A program made the translations under genes and the position numbers. The notes under the pieces were generated by a model. It was not told the DNA's origin. It saw only the letters and a program-made list of their open reading frames with translations, and did not search any database. DNA of 64,000 nt from Arthrobacter silvisoli (GTDB lineage Bacteria; Actinomycetota; Actinomycetes; Actinomycetales; Micrococcaceae), in NCBI RefSeq assembly GCF_003369445.1, contig NZ_QRCU01000006.1:1-64000 (forward strand). The letters run 5' to 3'. Shown here in pieces: positions 25,289-32,977 of this stretch. Positions within the stretch are counted from its first letter, which is position 1; each line of letters opens with the position of its first letter.

Positions 25289-25492
25289 ATGGCTACAGGT
25301 ATCGTCAAGTGGTTCAACGCCGAAAAGGGCTTCGGCTTCATCTCCCCCGAAGATGGCAGCCAGGACGTTTTCGCCCACTACTCCGCAATTAACTCCTCGG
25401 GCTACCGCTCCCTCGAAGAGAACCAGAAGGTTTCCTTCGACGTCGAGCAGGGCCCCAAGGGTCCCCAGGCAGTGAACATCCAGGCCATCTAG
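25289..25492 (+). CDS. cspA: Cold-shock protein (CspA family)
   Basis: 67 residues, the usual family length. RNP1 KGFGFI and RNP2 VFAHY are intact, with the N-terminal [14 protein letters not shown]. It binds single-stranded RNA and DNA and acts as an RNA chaperone. It is a single-gene unit with its own leader and a strong terminator. Confidence 0.97.
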   Translation: MATGIVKWFNAEKGFGFISPEDGSQDVFAHYSAINSSGYRSLEENQKVSFDVEQGPKGPQAVNIQAI

Positions 25493-25510
25493 GTTTCGGA
25501 TTCACTAAGA

Positions 25511-25544
25511 AGCAGGGCCGGTCATTGACCGGCCCTGCTTTTTG
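25511..25544 (+). terminator. Rho-independent terminator of the cold-shock gene
   Basis: A perfect 13-bp stem (25511-25523 with 25527-25539), 3-nt loop ATT, followed by a T run. Confidence 0.95.
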
Positions 25545-25651
25545 TTTGCCTGTGTTTTTGTGGCGGTTATCCACTTAGCCCTGATTGCCGGTGTTGTTCG
25601 GGACTGAGCGCTCCTAGCGTGGTGTGAAAACCACCGACACGAGGAATCGCA

Positions 25652-26163
25652 ATGAAGAGCTTGCTCGCCGCATTGGCACTGTTCAGCACGTTGGCTCTCA
25701 CCGGCTGTGTCTATCCGAATGGTCCGCAACCGGTAGCGGTCGAAAGCGCATCGCCGAAGGACGACGCCGATGACTCCGGTGTCGAGGCGCCGCCGGAAGC
25801 TGCGAGCCCAAGCGGCCAGCCATAGTCCGTGCGCCAGGTGGACGAGCAGGCGAATGAGCTCTCCGAAACGGAAACCTGCCGTGAATGGGGGACATCTTAG
25901 GCTTTATTGTCTTTGCGACACCCACAGCCGAGGACATCCTGATGCGGGTAACGGAAGTTTCAGCGGCGGCCTCTCCGGAGTTGAAGGCCGAGTCCGCTAC
26001 AGCCGCTGAGGCGATCACATACACGATGCTCAATAAACAATTTGGCCGAGATCTGGGCAACGCCGAGGAAGCATTGAAGCAGCTACGGGCAGCCTGCAAG
26101 GCTGAAGCCAGCATCTCCGGCACAGTCACATCTGATGCAATCGGAACGCATGCGCCCGCATAG
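25652..26163 (+). pseudogene. Decayed lipoprotein gene (amber stop plus frameshift)
   Basis: The ATG at 25652 begins a clear lipoprotein signal (LALFSTLALTGC, Cys19) and runs 57 codons to TAG at 25823. The same frame continues after the stop with a protein-like stretch (VRQVDEQANELSETETCREW). At a run of five G near 25886-25890 the match moves to another frame, which reads GDILGFIVFATPTAEDIL and stays open to 26163 (92 codons from ATG 25885). The simplest reading is one ancestral lipoprotein of about 165 residues broken by a nonsense mutation and loss of one G. The 57-residue product could still be made and exported. The family is not recognised. Confidence 0.6.
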
Positions 26164-26273
26164 TTCGGATCGCAATTGGACTGTTGCACTTGCTGTTGCG
26201 CGGCCTGTGGGCGCGGAAGAAGGTCAGCGGAAGTCGGAGTGCTGTACTGTTTCGCGTTTTGCGGGCTGAGGGT

Positions 26274-27641
26274 TTAGTGGTTCGACGCTATCGGGGTCCG
26301 CATCGCGGTCAGTGTTCCGGACCCCCCGGTCCCCAGCCCCTGCACCGTCCACCCGGCGGCTTCCCAAGCTGCAACGTCCAGCACGTTCCGCGCGTCCAGC
26401 ACCGTCCGGCGTCGTACGAGTGCCCCCACCGATGCAGGCGACAGGGCACGGTATTCCTCCCACTCGGTCAGCAGGAGCACCAGCTCGGCGCCCTCCAGCG
26501 CCCGGGTGGTGGAGGACTCGAAGCGCAGCTGCGGGTAGCGCATCCAGGCGTTGTTGATCGCCTTCGGGTCGGTCACGGTGACGTGGGCGCCGGCGGCGGC
26601 CAGCTGAAGGGCGACGTCCAGGGCGGGGGAGTCGCGGATGTCGTCCGTGTCCGGCTTGAAGGCGGCCCCCAGCACCGTCACGGTGCGGCCGGAGAGGTGC
26701 CCGCGGCACAGCTCCCGGGCCACCTGCACCGTGCGGGCACGCTGGCCGAGGTTGACCGCATCGACCACGCCCATCCATTCCTCCACGGACGGCACGTCCA
26801 AGGCCCGGGCCTGCGCCCGGAAGGACCGGATGTCCTTGGGCAGGCAGCCGCCGCCGAAGCCCAGCCCGGCGTGCAGGTACCTGTTGCCGATGCGCGGGTC
26901 CAGGCCCATCGCCTCGCTGAGTTCGGAGACGTCGGCGCCCGAGGCGTCGCACAGTTCGGCCATGGCATTGATGAAGCTGACCTTGGTGGCGAGGAAGGCG
27001 TTGGCCGCGGACTTGATGAGCTCCGCCGTCGCGAAGTTGCAGACCAGCCGGGGTATGCCCGCGCTGATCAGTGGTTCGTAGACGGCGTCCAGCATCTTCG
27101 TCACCGGAACACCTGCCGCGGAAGAGCCGCCACCGGGCACCCCGTACACCAGGCGGTCCGGCACGAGCGAGTCCTTCACGGCGGTGCCCTGCCGCAGGAA
27201 CTCTGGGTTCCAGCCCAGCAGCACGTCGGGTCGGCGGGCCAGCACGCCACGGAGCATGTCCACCGTGCCGACCGGAACCGTTGACTTACCGACGACGACG
27301 GCGCCCTTCGCCAAGTGCGGCAGCAGGCTCTTCGTGGCCGCGATCAGGTACGACAGGTCCGCGGTGTCCGAGGTCTTGGACTGCGGGGTGCCCACGCACA
27401 GGAAGTGCAGCGCGGCACCGGCGGCGTCCTCGAACTCCGAGGAAAAGCCCAGCCGGCCGGTGGCGAAGCCGTCCTTCAGCAGTTCGTCCAGGCCAGGCTC
27501 GTGGAACGGCGCGAAACCCTTGTTCAGGTGTGCCACCTTCTGGGCATCCACATCGATGCCCACCACGGTGTGGCCCATCGAGGCGAGGGTGGCCGCGTGC
27601 ACGGCACCGAGGTAACCGCAGCCGATGACGGAGATCTTCAT
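26274..27641 (-). CDS. ugd: UDP-glucose 6-dehydrogenase
   Basis: 455 residues from ATG 27641. N-terminal NAD-binding GCGYLGAVHA (residues 7-16), a central domain with FLATKVSFINAMAELC, and the catalytic cysteine in GFGGGCLPKD. It oxidises UDP-glucose to UDP-glucuronate with two NAD+. The ATG overlaps the stop of the glycosyltransferase gene (ATGA), so the two are one operon. The open frame continues upstream in this phase only because of GC-rich shadow coding. Confidence 0.93.
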   Translation of the reverse strand: MKISVIGCGYLGAVHAATLASMGHTVVGIDVDAQKVAHLNKGFAPFHEPGLDELLKDGFATGRLGFSSEFEDAAGAALHFLCVGTPQSKTSDTADLSYLIAATKSLLPHLAKGAVVVGKSTVPVGTVDMLRGVLARRPDVLLGWNPEFLRQGTAVKDSLVPDRLVYGVPGGGSSAAGVPVTKMLDAVYEPLISAGIPRLVCNFATAELIKSAANAFLATKVSFINAMAELCDASGADVSELSEAMGLDPRIGNRYLHAGLGFGGGCLPKDIRSFRAQARALDVPSVEEWMGVVDAVNLGQRARTVQVARELCRGHLSGRTVTVLGAAFKPDTDDIRDSPALDVALQLAAAGAHVTVTDPKAINNAWMRYPQLRFESSTTRALEGAELVLLLTEWEEYRALSPASVGALVRRRTVLDARNVLDVAAWEAAGWTVQGLGTGGSGTLTAMRTPIASNH

Positions 27642-28954
27642 GAGGCAAGTCCTTTGCTGGAAGTCAGGGGCGGGGCCGGGCGGACAGGCGCCGGCGAAGC
27701 AGGGCTTGGGGAAAGAGGAAGCGGACGAACGGTGGGCGGATCCAACGGGAGCTCCGCCATTTCCTCGCCGGCGATCGCGGACTTGTAGTGGCGCACCAAT
27801 TCGGCGCTGAGGGCAGGCCACGTCCGGCCCTGGACCGAAGCGAGGGCCGCCGCCCCGAACGCGCGGCGCTTGGCGTCGTCGCCCACCAGGTCCTGGACGT
27901 AGGCACGCAGCTGGGTGAGGTTCCCCGGCTCGTACAGCCAGCCGGTGCGGGAATTCTCCACCAGGTCCAAGGGGCCGCCGCGGCCGGTGGCCACCACGGG
28001 AACACCGGAGGCCATGGCTTCCTGGATGGTCTGGCAGAAGGTTTCGAATTCGCCCGGGTGGACGAACAGGTCGAAGGAGGCCACGGCCTCGGCCAGGGCG
28101 TCCCCGCCCAGGAAGCCCGTGAACACGGCATTCGGCAGGGCGGATTCGAGGGTTGCGCGCTGCGGCCCGTCGCCCACCACCACGAGCCGGGTGCCGGGCA
28201 GGTCTGCGAGGACGGCCAGGTCCTCCACTTGCTTCTCGACGGCGAGCCGGCCGACGTAGCCGATGATCCGCTCGCCCGCGGGTGCCGAACTGCCGGGTGC
28301 CGAACTGCCGGGCGCCAAACCCTCGGGCGCCAAGCCCCCGCCTGCAGGACTGCCTGCCGAAAGCACGGAGTCGCGCCACGCCGTCGAACGTTTCGCAGGG
28401 TTGAACCGCGCGGTATCCACACCGCGCCGCCACATGCCCACCCGCAGGATCCCGCGGCCGCGCAGCTGGTTCAGCGCGAACGTGGACGGGACCAGGGTCC
28501 GGCTGGCCAGGAGGTGGATGTTGTCCACCCGGTTCCAGGCCCAGTTCTCCAGGAACGGCACGCCATAACGGCCCGCGTAGCTGGGAACCTCGGTCTGATA
28601 GATGGCAACCGTGGGGATGCCGAGCTGGTGTGCAGCCTGCACGGCCCGCCAGCCGAGCACGAACGGTGAAGCGAGGTGGACGACGTCCGGTGCGTAATCG
28701 GCAAGGATTCTCTTGACCCGGTTCACACCGCCCAACGCCACCCGCACATTCGTGTACCCGGCCAGCGGCACGGACGGAAGGCGGTGCACATACGCGCCGT
28801 GCACGACGTCCGAAACGGCAGTGTCCGACGTCGACGGCGCAATCACCATCACCTCGTCGCCGCGTTCCTGCAGATGCTCCAGCACCCGCAGGATGGAGTG
28901 CGTTACCCCGTTCATCAGCGGCAGGAATGATTCGGCGACGATAGCGATCCTCAC
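27638..28954 (-). CDS. GT4-family glycosyltransferase, MgtA-like
   Basis: 438 residues from GTG 28954, chosen because VRIAIVAESFLPLMNGVTHS matches the family N-terminus; GTG at 29050 would add 32 residues of poor composition. The GT-B fold is shown by GYVGRLAVEKQ, VVVGDGPQR and the EX7E-like FETFCQTIQEAMASG near the C-terminus. It resembles actinobacterial GDP-mannose-dependent alpha-mannosyltransferases (MgtA/PimB). A low-complexity Gly/Ala/Pro/Ser insert with repeats (APGSSAPGSSAPAG) sits before the C-terminal domain. Coupling to ugd suggests a role in glucuronate-containing lipoglycans (inference). Confidence 0.8.
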   Translation of the reverse strand: MRIAIVAESFLPLMNGVTHSILRVLEHLQERGDEVMVIAPSTSDTAVSDVVHGAYVHRLPSVPLAGYTNVRVALGGVNRVKRILADYAPDVVHLASPFVLGWRAVQAAHQLGIPTVAIYQTEVPSYAGRYGVPFLENWAWNRVDNIHLLASRTLVPSTFALNQLRGRGILRVGMWRRGVDTARFNPAKRSTAWRDSVLSAGSPAGGGLAPEGLAPGSSAPGSSAPAGERIIGYVGRLAVEKQVEDLAVLADLPGTRLVVVGDGPQRATLESALPNAVFTGFLGGDALAEAVASFDLFVHPGEFETFCQTIQEAMASGVPVVATGRGGPLDLVENSRTGWLYEPGNLTQLRAYVQDLVGDDAKRRAFGAAALASVQGRTWPALSAELVRHYKSAIAGEEMAELPLDPPTVRPLPLSPSPASPAPVRPAPPLTSSKGLAS

Positions 28955-29080
28955 GCTGTCCACGCTCGTCGCGGCGGTTGGCGGCGCGGGGGAGACGGCG
29001 TGACGGTGCGGGAAAGCTTTGGTTAACAGATGCCCGACGACGGCGGACACCGGGGGATATCTGTAAGGCCCGGCGCCAGG

Positions 29081-29839
29081 TCAGGCGGTGACAGCTCCGG
29101 CGGTGACCCACGCCGCGACGGCGAAAATGAGCACGGCGAAGGAAACGCGGACGTGCGTGTCCTTCAGCCGGCGGGCAAAACGGGCCGCAATGACGGACCC
29201 CACGATGGCCGGGACCGCGAAAGCCAGGGTGATGGGCCAGTCGATGGTGAATCCGGCGGCGTGGGCACCAAAACCCGCGGCGGAGTTGACGACGATGATG
29301 GCGAGGGATGTTCCGACGGCCTGTTTCATGCGCAGCCCAAGGAAGATTGTCAGGGCCGGCGTGATCAGGAAACCACCCCCCACCCCCAACAAGCCGGTGA
29401 GGAACCCTACGAGCAAGCCGACGCCCACCGCCTTCTGGACGCAGGATCGGATTGCACGCGAAGGGCCCGTGCTGCAGGAGCCTTCTGTTTCGCGGGGTGC
29501 GGAAAGCATCCGGATTCCGGCGCCAACCATGATCACTGCAAACAGGAGCATCAATAGGCCGGGGTCCAGGAGCCGGCCCACTACCGCTCCACCCCACGCT
29601 GCGGGAATGCCGGCCGCTCCCACCACCGCGATCACGGGCCAGTTGAGGCCATCGCGGACGCGCGGCAGCAACGCGGCCAGGGAGGAGAGCCCTACCACCA
29701 GCAGCGACGTCGGAATAGCCTGGGCTGGGTTCATGCCTGCCCCGTATACCAAGGCGGGGACGGCGATGATCGACCCGCCGCCGCCAACCACTCCCAGGAT
29801 GACGCCGACGGCGAGCCCCAGGACCAGGGCGGAAATCAT
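29081..29839 (-). CDS. TauE/SafE-family sulfite or thiosulfate exporter
   Basis: 252 residues from ATG 29839, which overlaps the rhodanese stop as ATGA. Several hydrophobic segments are present, with the repeated glycine motif VVGGGGSIIAVPAL and LLGVGGGFLITPAL expected of the two-fold TauE topology. It moves sulfur oxyanions or organosulfonates across the membrane. It forms a sulfur-handling pair with the rhodanese gene. Confidence 0.85.
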   Translation of the reverse strand: MISALVLGLAVGVILGVVGGGGSIIAVPALVYGAGMNPAQAIPTSLLVVGLSSLAALLPRVRDGLNWPVIAVVGAAGIPAAWGGAVVGRLLDPGLLMLLFAVIMVGAGIRMLSAPRETEGSCSTGPSRAIRSCVQKAVGVGLLVGFLTGLLGVGGGFLITPALTIFLGLRMKQAVGTSLAIIVVNSAAGFGAHAAGFTIDWPITLAFAVPAIVGSVIAARFARRLKDTHVRVSFAVLIFAVAAWVTAGAVTA

Positions 29840-30447
29840 GCCGCCGTGGTCCGGTCGCCAGTGGGAGGAAGGTGCAGGATCGCACTTTCGCGGGTGGGCT
29901 CTGCGACGGCCCTGTTCCAAGGAAGTGCCGAAAGGGCCTTCCCCATGGCGCAGGTGTTGCTTGCCGCGGAGAACGTCAGGCCGGTGCCGATGGCTCCGGC
30001 CACCAGGCGCAGCTTCGGGGATACGAACCGGCCGCCTGCCAGCCCCAGCATCACCAGGGTGCCTGCGACCAGGCGCACTTGGCGCTCGATGTCCCAGCGC
30101 TCCCGACCCCTGACGACCTCGCCGCCCGCCGCGGCAAAGCCCGTCACTCCGCCGGTGAGCACGGAGGCGTTGTCGAGGCCGATCGCGTCCAATCGTTGGC
30201 GTGCCTGCTCGGCGCGGATTCCCGACTGGCAGACCAAGACCACCTGGGCGCCCAGCCGCGTGGCCAGTTCGTCGGCGTGTTCGGACAGGAGCGGCAGCGG
30301 GACATTGTAGGAGCCCTTGATGTGCAGAGATTCGAACTCCGCGGCGGAGCGGACATCGATGACCATGAGGTCGCGGTGTTGCTTGAACCAGGCTCGCAGG
30401 GTTTCGGGAGTGAGCGTGGCAGCAGCAGCCGTCGAGGAGGGGGTCAT
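29836..30447 (-). CDS. Rhodanese domain fused to a DUF2892 membrane region
   Basis: 203 residues. An N-terminal rhodanese domain has the active-site loop CQSGIR (Cys near residue 73) that carries persulfide sulfur. It is followed by a hydrophobic hairpin (LVAGTLVMLGLAGG and KLRLVAGAIGTGLTFS) of the DUF2892 type. A tail of about 30 polar residues ends the protein. It transfers sulfane sulfur at the membrane and is coupled to the TauE exporter. Three G/C-tract palindromes lie just upstream and suggest persulfide- or copper-responsive repression. Confidence 0.85.
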   Translation of the reverse strand: MTPSSTAAAATLTPETLRAWFKQHRDLMVIDVRSAAEFESLHIKGSYNVPLPLLSEHADELATRLGAQVVLVCQSGIRAEQARQRLDAIGLDNASVLTGGVTGFAAAGGEVVRGRERWDIERQVRLVAGTLVMLGLAGGRFVSPKLRLVAGAIGTGLTFSAASNTCAMGKALSALPWNRAVAEPTRESAILHLPPTGDRTTAA

Positions 30448-30475
30448 GGCTCGTCTCTCGTGAAGGAAGGGATGA

Positions 30476-30534
30476 ATACCCCGCCGAGTATTTCAGATAC
30501 CCCCTGGGGTAGTCAAAACACCCCCGGGGGTATG
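30476..30534. promoter_or_regulatory. Cluster of CsoR/CstR-type operators
   Basis: Three related palindromes with G/C tracts lie upstream of the rhodanese gene: TACCCCCTGGGGTA at 30498-30511, ACCCCCGGGGGT at 30520-30531, and a weaker ATACCCCGCCGAGTAT at 30476-30491. CsoR and CstR repressors bind this kind of site. No csoR/cstR gene is present in the window, so the repressor is encoded elsewhere. Confidence 0.7.
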
Positions 30535-30606
30535 TCGGGAAGTCCGAACTGCCGGCCGCTTGGAGAAAAGAAGAATCGAGCTGAACCCTTCGGGCCCCAG
30601 GCTCCG

Positions 30607-31074
30607 CTATTCAGCGCCGTCCTTGGTGCCCCGCGCCTGCTGCAGATCCTTCCGGAGCCCGCGGTTGTCCGCCCGTAGTTCGCGGTTGTCCTCAGTCAGG
30701 CCCCGGTTGTCCTCGACCAAGCCGCGGTTGTCCTCGAGCAGGCCGCGATTGGTGGCTTCCAGTTCCAGCACCAGCTTCACCCCGGCCAGGTTCAGTCCTT
30801 CATCCAGGAGCACGCCGATCCGGCGCAGGGTGACGAGGTTGGCCTCGCTGTAGCGGCGGGTGCCGCCGCCGGTCCGTTCCGGCGTGAGCAGTCCCTTGCG
30901 TTCGTAGAGCCGAAGGTTCTGCTGGCCGGTGCCGACGAGTTCGGCCGCGACGGAGATGGCGTAGACCCCAAGGTGGTCCCGTCCGGCAGGCCCGCGGCCG
31001 GTGCCGCCGCCCGCTGCAGCGGCCGTGCCGCCGTCGTGCTCTCCGGCGGAAAACCCGCCACCCGGATCAGCCAT
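30607..31074 (-). CDS. MerR-family regulator, HspR-like, with heptad repeats
   Basis: 155 residues. A Gly/Ala-rich N-terminus of about 35 residues precedes a MerR DNA-binding domain (VYAISVAAELVG, NLRLYERKGLLTPERT, GTRRYSEANL). The C-terminal part is five consecutive heptads of the NRGLxED type, encoded by a 21-bp repeat, ideal for a dimerising coiled coil. It has no cysteines for metal sensing. It is divergent from hsp20, as HspR regulators often are from heat-shock genes. The ribosome site GGAAGG lies 5 nt before the ATG. Confidence 0.85.
   Translation of the reverse strand: MADPGGGFSAGEHDGGTAAAAGGGTGRGPAGRDHLGVYAISVAAELVGTGQQNLRLYERKGLLTPERTGGGTRRYSEANLVTLRRIGVLLDEGLNLAGVKLVLELEATNRGLLEDNRGLVEDNRGLTEDNRELRADNRGLRKDLQQARGTKDGAE
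30661..30754. repeat. 21-bp repeats encoding the HspR-like coiled coil
   Basis: The ten-base core GCGGTTGTCC or close variants recurs at 30661, 30682, 30703, 30724 and (degenerate) 30745, an exact period of 21 bp. Each unit gives one heptad, so unit number can vary without breaking the frame. Confidence 0.85.
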
Positions 31075-31094
31075 GAAAACCCTTCCGAAACCTC

Positions 31095-31123
31095 TTGCAC
31101 CTCTTTATGGCCAGTGCTATAAA
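31095..31123 (+). promoter_or_regulatory. Promoter of hsp20 with overlapping inverted repeat
   Basis: TTGCAC (31095-31100), 17-bp spacer, TATAAA (31118-31123): a near-consensus vegetative promoter. GCAC at 31097-31100 and GTGC at 31114-31117 form an inverted repeat across the spacer, where MerR-family proteins bind. The classical HspR HAIR sequence is not seen. Confidence 0.7.
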
Positions 31124-31203
31124 AAAACTATACCAGCCACCATAGATCAAGGAAGGCTGGGAACGGACAAATCAGCATCACGATCTGAAGGAGTGAGAAC
31201 CAA

Positions 31204-31626
31204 ATGCTGATGCGCACTGACCCGTTCCGCGAATTCGACCGGCTCGCCCAACAGGTTTTTGGCACAACAGCACGCCCCGCCGGCATGCCCATGGATGCGT
31301 GGCAGGAGGGCGAGGAATTCATCGTTGCCCTCGACCTGCCAGGGGTGGCCCCTGATTCCATCGAGCTGGACGTCGAACGCAACGTCCTCACCGTCAAAGC
31401 CGAACGCAAGTCGCCGGCGGGCGAGGACACCGAGATGATCGCTGCCGAACGCCCGCAGGGTGTCTTCAGCAGGCAACTCATCCTTGGGGACACCCTGGAC
31501 ACCGATGGGGTCAAGGCCAATTACGACGCGGGCGTCCTGACGCTCCGCATTCCGGTGGCCGAGAAGGCCAAGCCGCGGCGCATCGAGATCACCTCCAGCG
31601 GACAACGCCAGGAGATCAACGCCTGA
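31204..31626 (+). CDS. Small heat-shock protein Hsp20 / alpha-crystallin
   Basis: 140 residues. The alpha-crystallin domain spans about residues 35-130, with [19 protein letters not shown] and GVLTLRIPV. The N-terminal [12 protein letters not shown] is typical of actinobacterial Hsp20. It is an ATP-independent holdase chaperone. Two ATGs (31204 and 31210) follow GAAGGAG; the second is spaced less well. The J-domain gene downstream suggests a chaperone cluster. Confidence 0.93.
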   Translation: MLMRTDPFREFDRLAQQVFGTTARPAGMPMDAWQEGEEFIVALDLPGVAPDSIELDVERNVLTVKAERKSPAGEDTEMIAAERPQGVFSRQLILGDTLDTDGVKANYDAGVLTLRIPVAEKAKPRRIEITSSGQRQEINA

Positions 31627-31858
31627 CCCGCCCGCTCCGCCCCGTGGTCCGGTGGCCACGGCGGAGCGCCTGACCGGGAGCATCGGACCGACCGCATCGG
31701 AAGAGTGGGCGCAGGCTTCGTGCCACGCCACAGCGCTTGTTGCGCAGAGGAAACGCGGTCCCCGACGGTGTCTCCCCAACGATGGCCCCCGGTCCGCCCG
31801 GGGGCCATCCCCACTTCCATAGCACCTGGATTTCATAGCACCCCGACCGGGACCGATC
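31627..31858. other. Gap between hsp20 and the J-domain gene, two hairpins
   Basis: No gene is seen. One GC-rich hairpin lies at about 31634-31669. A second has a perfect 11-bp stem (31782-31792 with 31798-31808). Neither is followed by a T run, so they may act as weak terminators or mRNA stabilisers. Confidence 0.5.
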
Positions 31859-32296
31859 GTGGGAAACAGCCACACCGACTACTACCAGATCCTGAACGTG
31901 CCGGTAACTGCCTCGGCGCGGGAGCTCGCCCGTGCCTACCGCACTCTGCTGCGGCGGTTCCATCCGGACACCCGCCAGGAAAGCGACGACGGCGGCACCT
32001 CCGCATCGCGCGACATCGAGCGCCTGCACGCCATCATGCAGGCTTACAGGGTGTTGTCTGATCCGGCAAAGCGGGCGGCCTACGACCGGGGCCGCCCTGG
32101 CGGTGCCGGCGCGGGGACCGCTGCGGGTCCTGCCACGGCGAACGGGACGCCTGTGAAGGTGCATTTTCACCGGCAGCCGGCCCACCCGCAACCCGGAACC
32201 GGCAGCCCCGTTCCGGACCAGCCGCTCAGCTACGGACCGACCCGGTGGTCACCCCTGCCCGGCAACCGGACAAGCTATCCAAGGAGACCTGTATGA
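31859..32296 (+). CDS. J-domain (DnaJ-like) protein
   Basis: 145 residues, start GTG. The N-terminal J domain (residues 6-75) has DYYQILNVP, the HPD motif in RRFHPDT, and YRVLSDPAKRAAYDRG. The remaining ~70 residues are Gly/Pro-rich and disordered; no zinc-finger or C-terminal substrate domain is present. It would stimulate a DnaK-type ATPase for a specific client. The stop overlaps the next start (ATGA). Confidence 0.85.
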   Translation: MGNSHTDYYQILNVPVTASARELARAYRTLLRRFHPDTRQESDDGGTSASRDIERLHAIMQAYRVLSDPAKRAAYDRGRPGGAGAGTAAGPATANGTPVKVHFHRQPAHPQPGTGSPVPDQPLSYGPTRWSPLPGNRTSYPRRPV

Positions 32297-32673
32297 GTGC
32301 CTGGCGTTCCTATGACAGCCACCTGATGCCCGCCTTCTACGAGCGCTTCGAACAACGCTGGGGCAAAGGAACCGCGCCTTTCCTGGACCCGGAAGTCCAC
32401 GAGCAGCCAATGCCACGGGCGCAATGGATCAATCCCGATACGGGCGCAGCCGTCGCAGTGGTGCCGATCTGGACCGACGATCCCCGGCATCGCTCCTTCG
32501 GAGTCTTCTACTTGCCGCCGGCCGGGGACATCTGGATCCTGCGGCCCGGACCCACGGCGTTTGTCGAACCGGCCCCCGGTGACGGCACCAGGGAGCAGGT
32601 TTCGCTTCGCAACGACGCCTTCAAAAAGGCAGTAAACCATGCCAAGGAGTTCATCTACGGACTGCAGCCGTGA
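32293..32673 (+). CDS. Conserved hypothetical protein
   Basis: 126 residues, ATG 32293 behind AGGAG and overlapping the J-domain stop, so the two are probably co-translated. No signal peptide or membrane segment. Tryptophan-rich, with DPRHRSFGVFYLPPAGDIWI in the middle. No family is recognised. Confidence 0.65.
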   Translation: MSAWRSYDSHLMPAFYERFEQRWGKGTAPFLDPEVHEQPMPRAQWINPDTGAAVAVVPIWTDDPRHRSFGVFYLPPAGDIWILRPGPTAFVEPAPGDGTREQVSLRNDAFKKAVNHAKEFIYGLQP

Positions 32674-32722
32674 GGACCCGGCGCCGCCGAAGCCAAACCG
32701 GCCCGCCGCCGTCGGGCGGGCC

Positions 32723-32977
32723 TCACCCCGGGGCAGGCCACGACTCCCGCAGCTCCTCCGGCAGCTCATCCACGTACACGGTCTGCGGCGGCTCGAAGTA
32801 GATCACCAAGACCTTTTCGCCCACGGGATATTCGCTGCTCTTGTCGAAGGGATAGGCGTGGAAGGCGCTGGTCCCGCCCCGGTACGGCAGCATCACCTCG
32901 CCGATGGTTCCAGGGCCGATCCGTCCCGTGACACGGCCGATCTTGCCGGTGAGGCTGTGGTCGACGTTTCTATGCAT
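32723..32977 (-). CDS. NfeD-like OB-fold protein
   Basis: 84 residues. The sequence TGKIGRVTGRIGPGTIGEVM and later VGEKVLVIYFEPPQTVYV resembles the soluble OB-fold of NfeD proteins, which partner SPFH/flotillin proteins. There is no membrane segment. The ATG overlaps the stop of the SPFH gene by 8 nt, supporting a partnership. Confidence 0.6.
   Translation of the reverse strand: MHRNVDHSLTGKIGRVTGRIGPGTIGEVMLPYRGGTSAFHAYPFDKSSEYPVGEKVLVIYFEPPQTVYVDELPEELRESWPAPG

Noticed and set aside
27642-29885. Upstream extension of the ugd frame to a 1203-residue protein
   Set aside because: The extension overlaps two well-supported genes in other frames and reads as Arg/Pro/Gly-rich shadow sequence.
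30661-30754. CRISPR-like array
   Set aside because: Period of 21 bp with no unique spacers; the repeat codes for heptads in the regulator.
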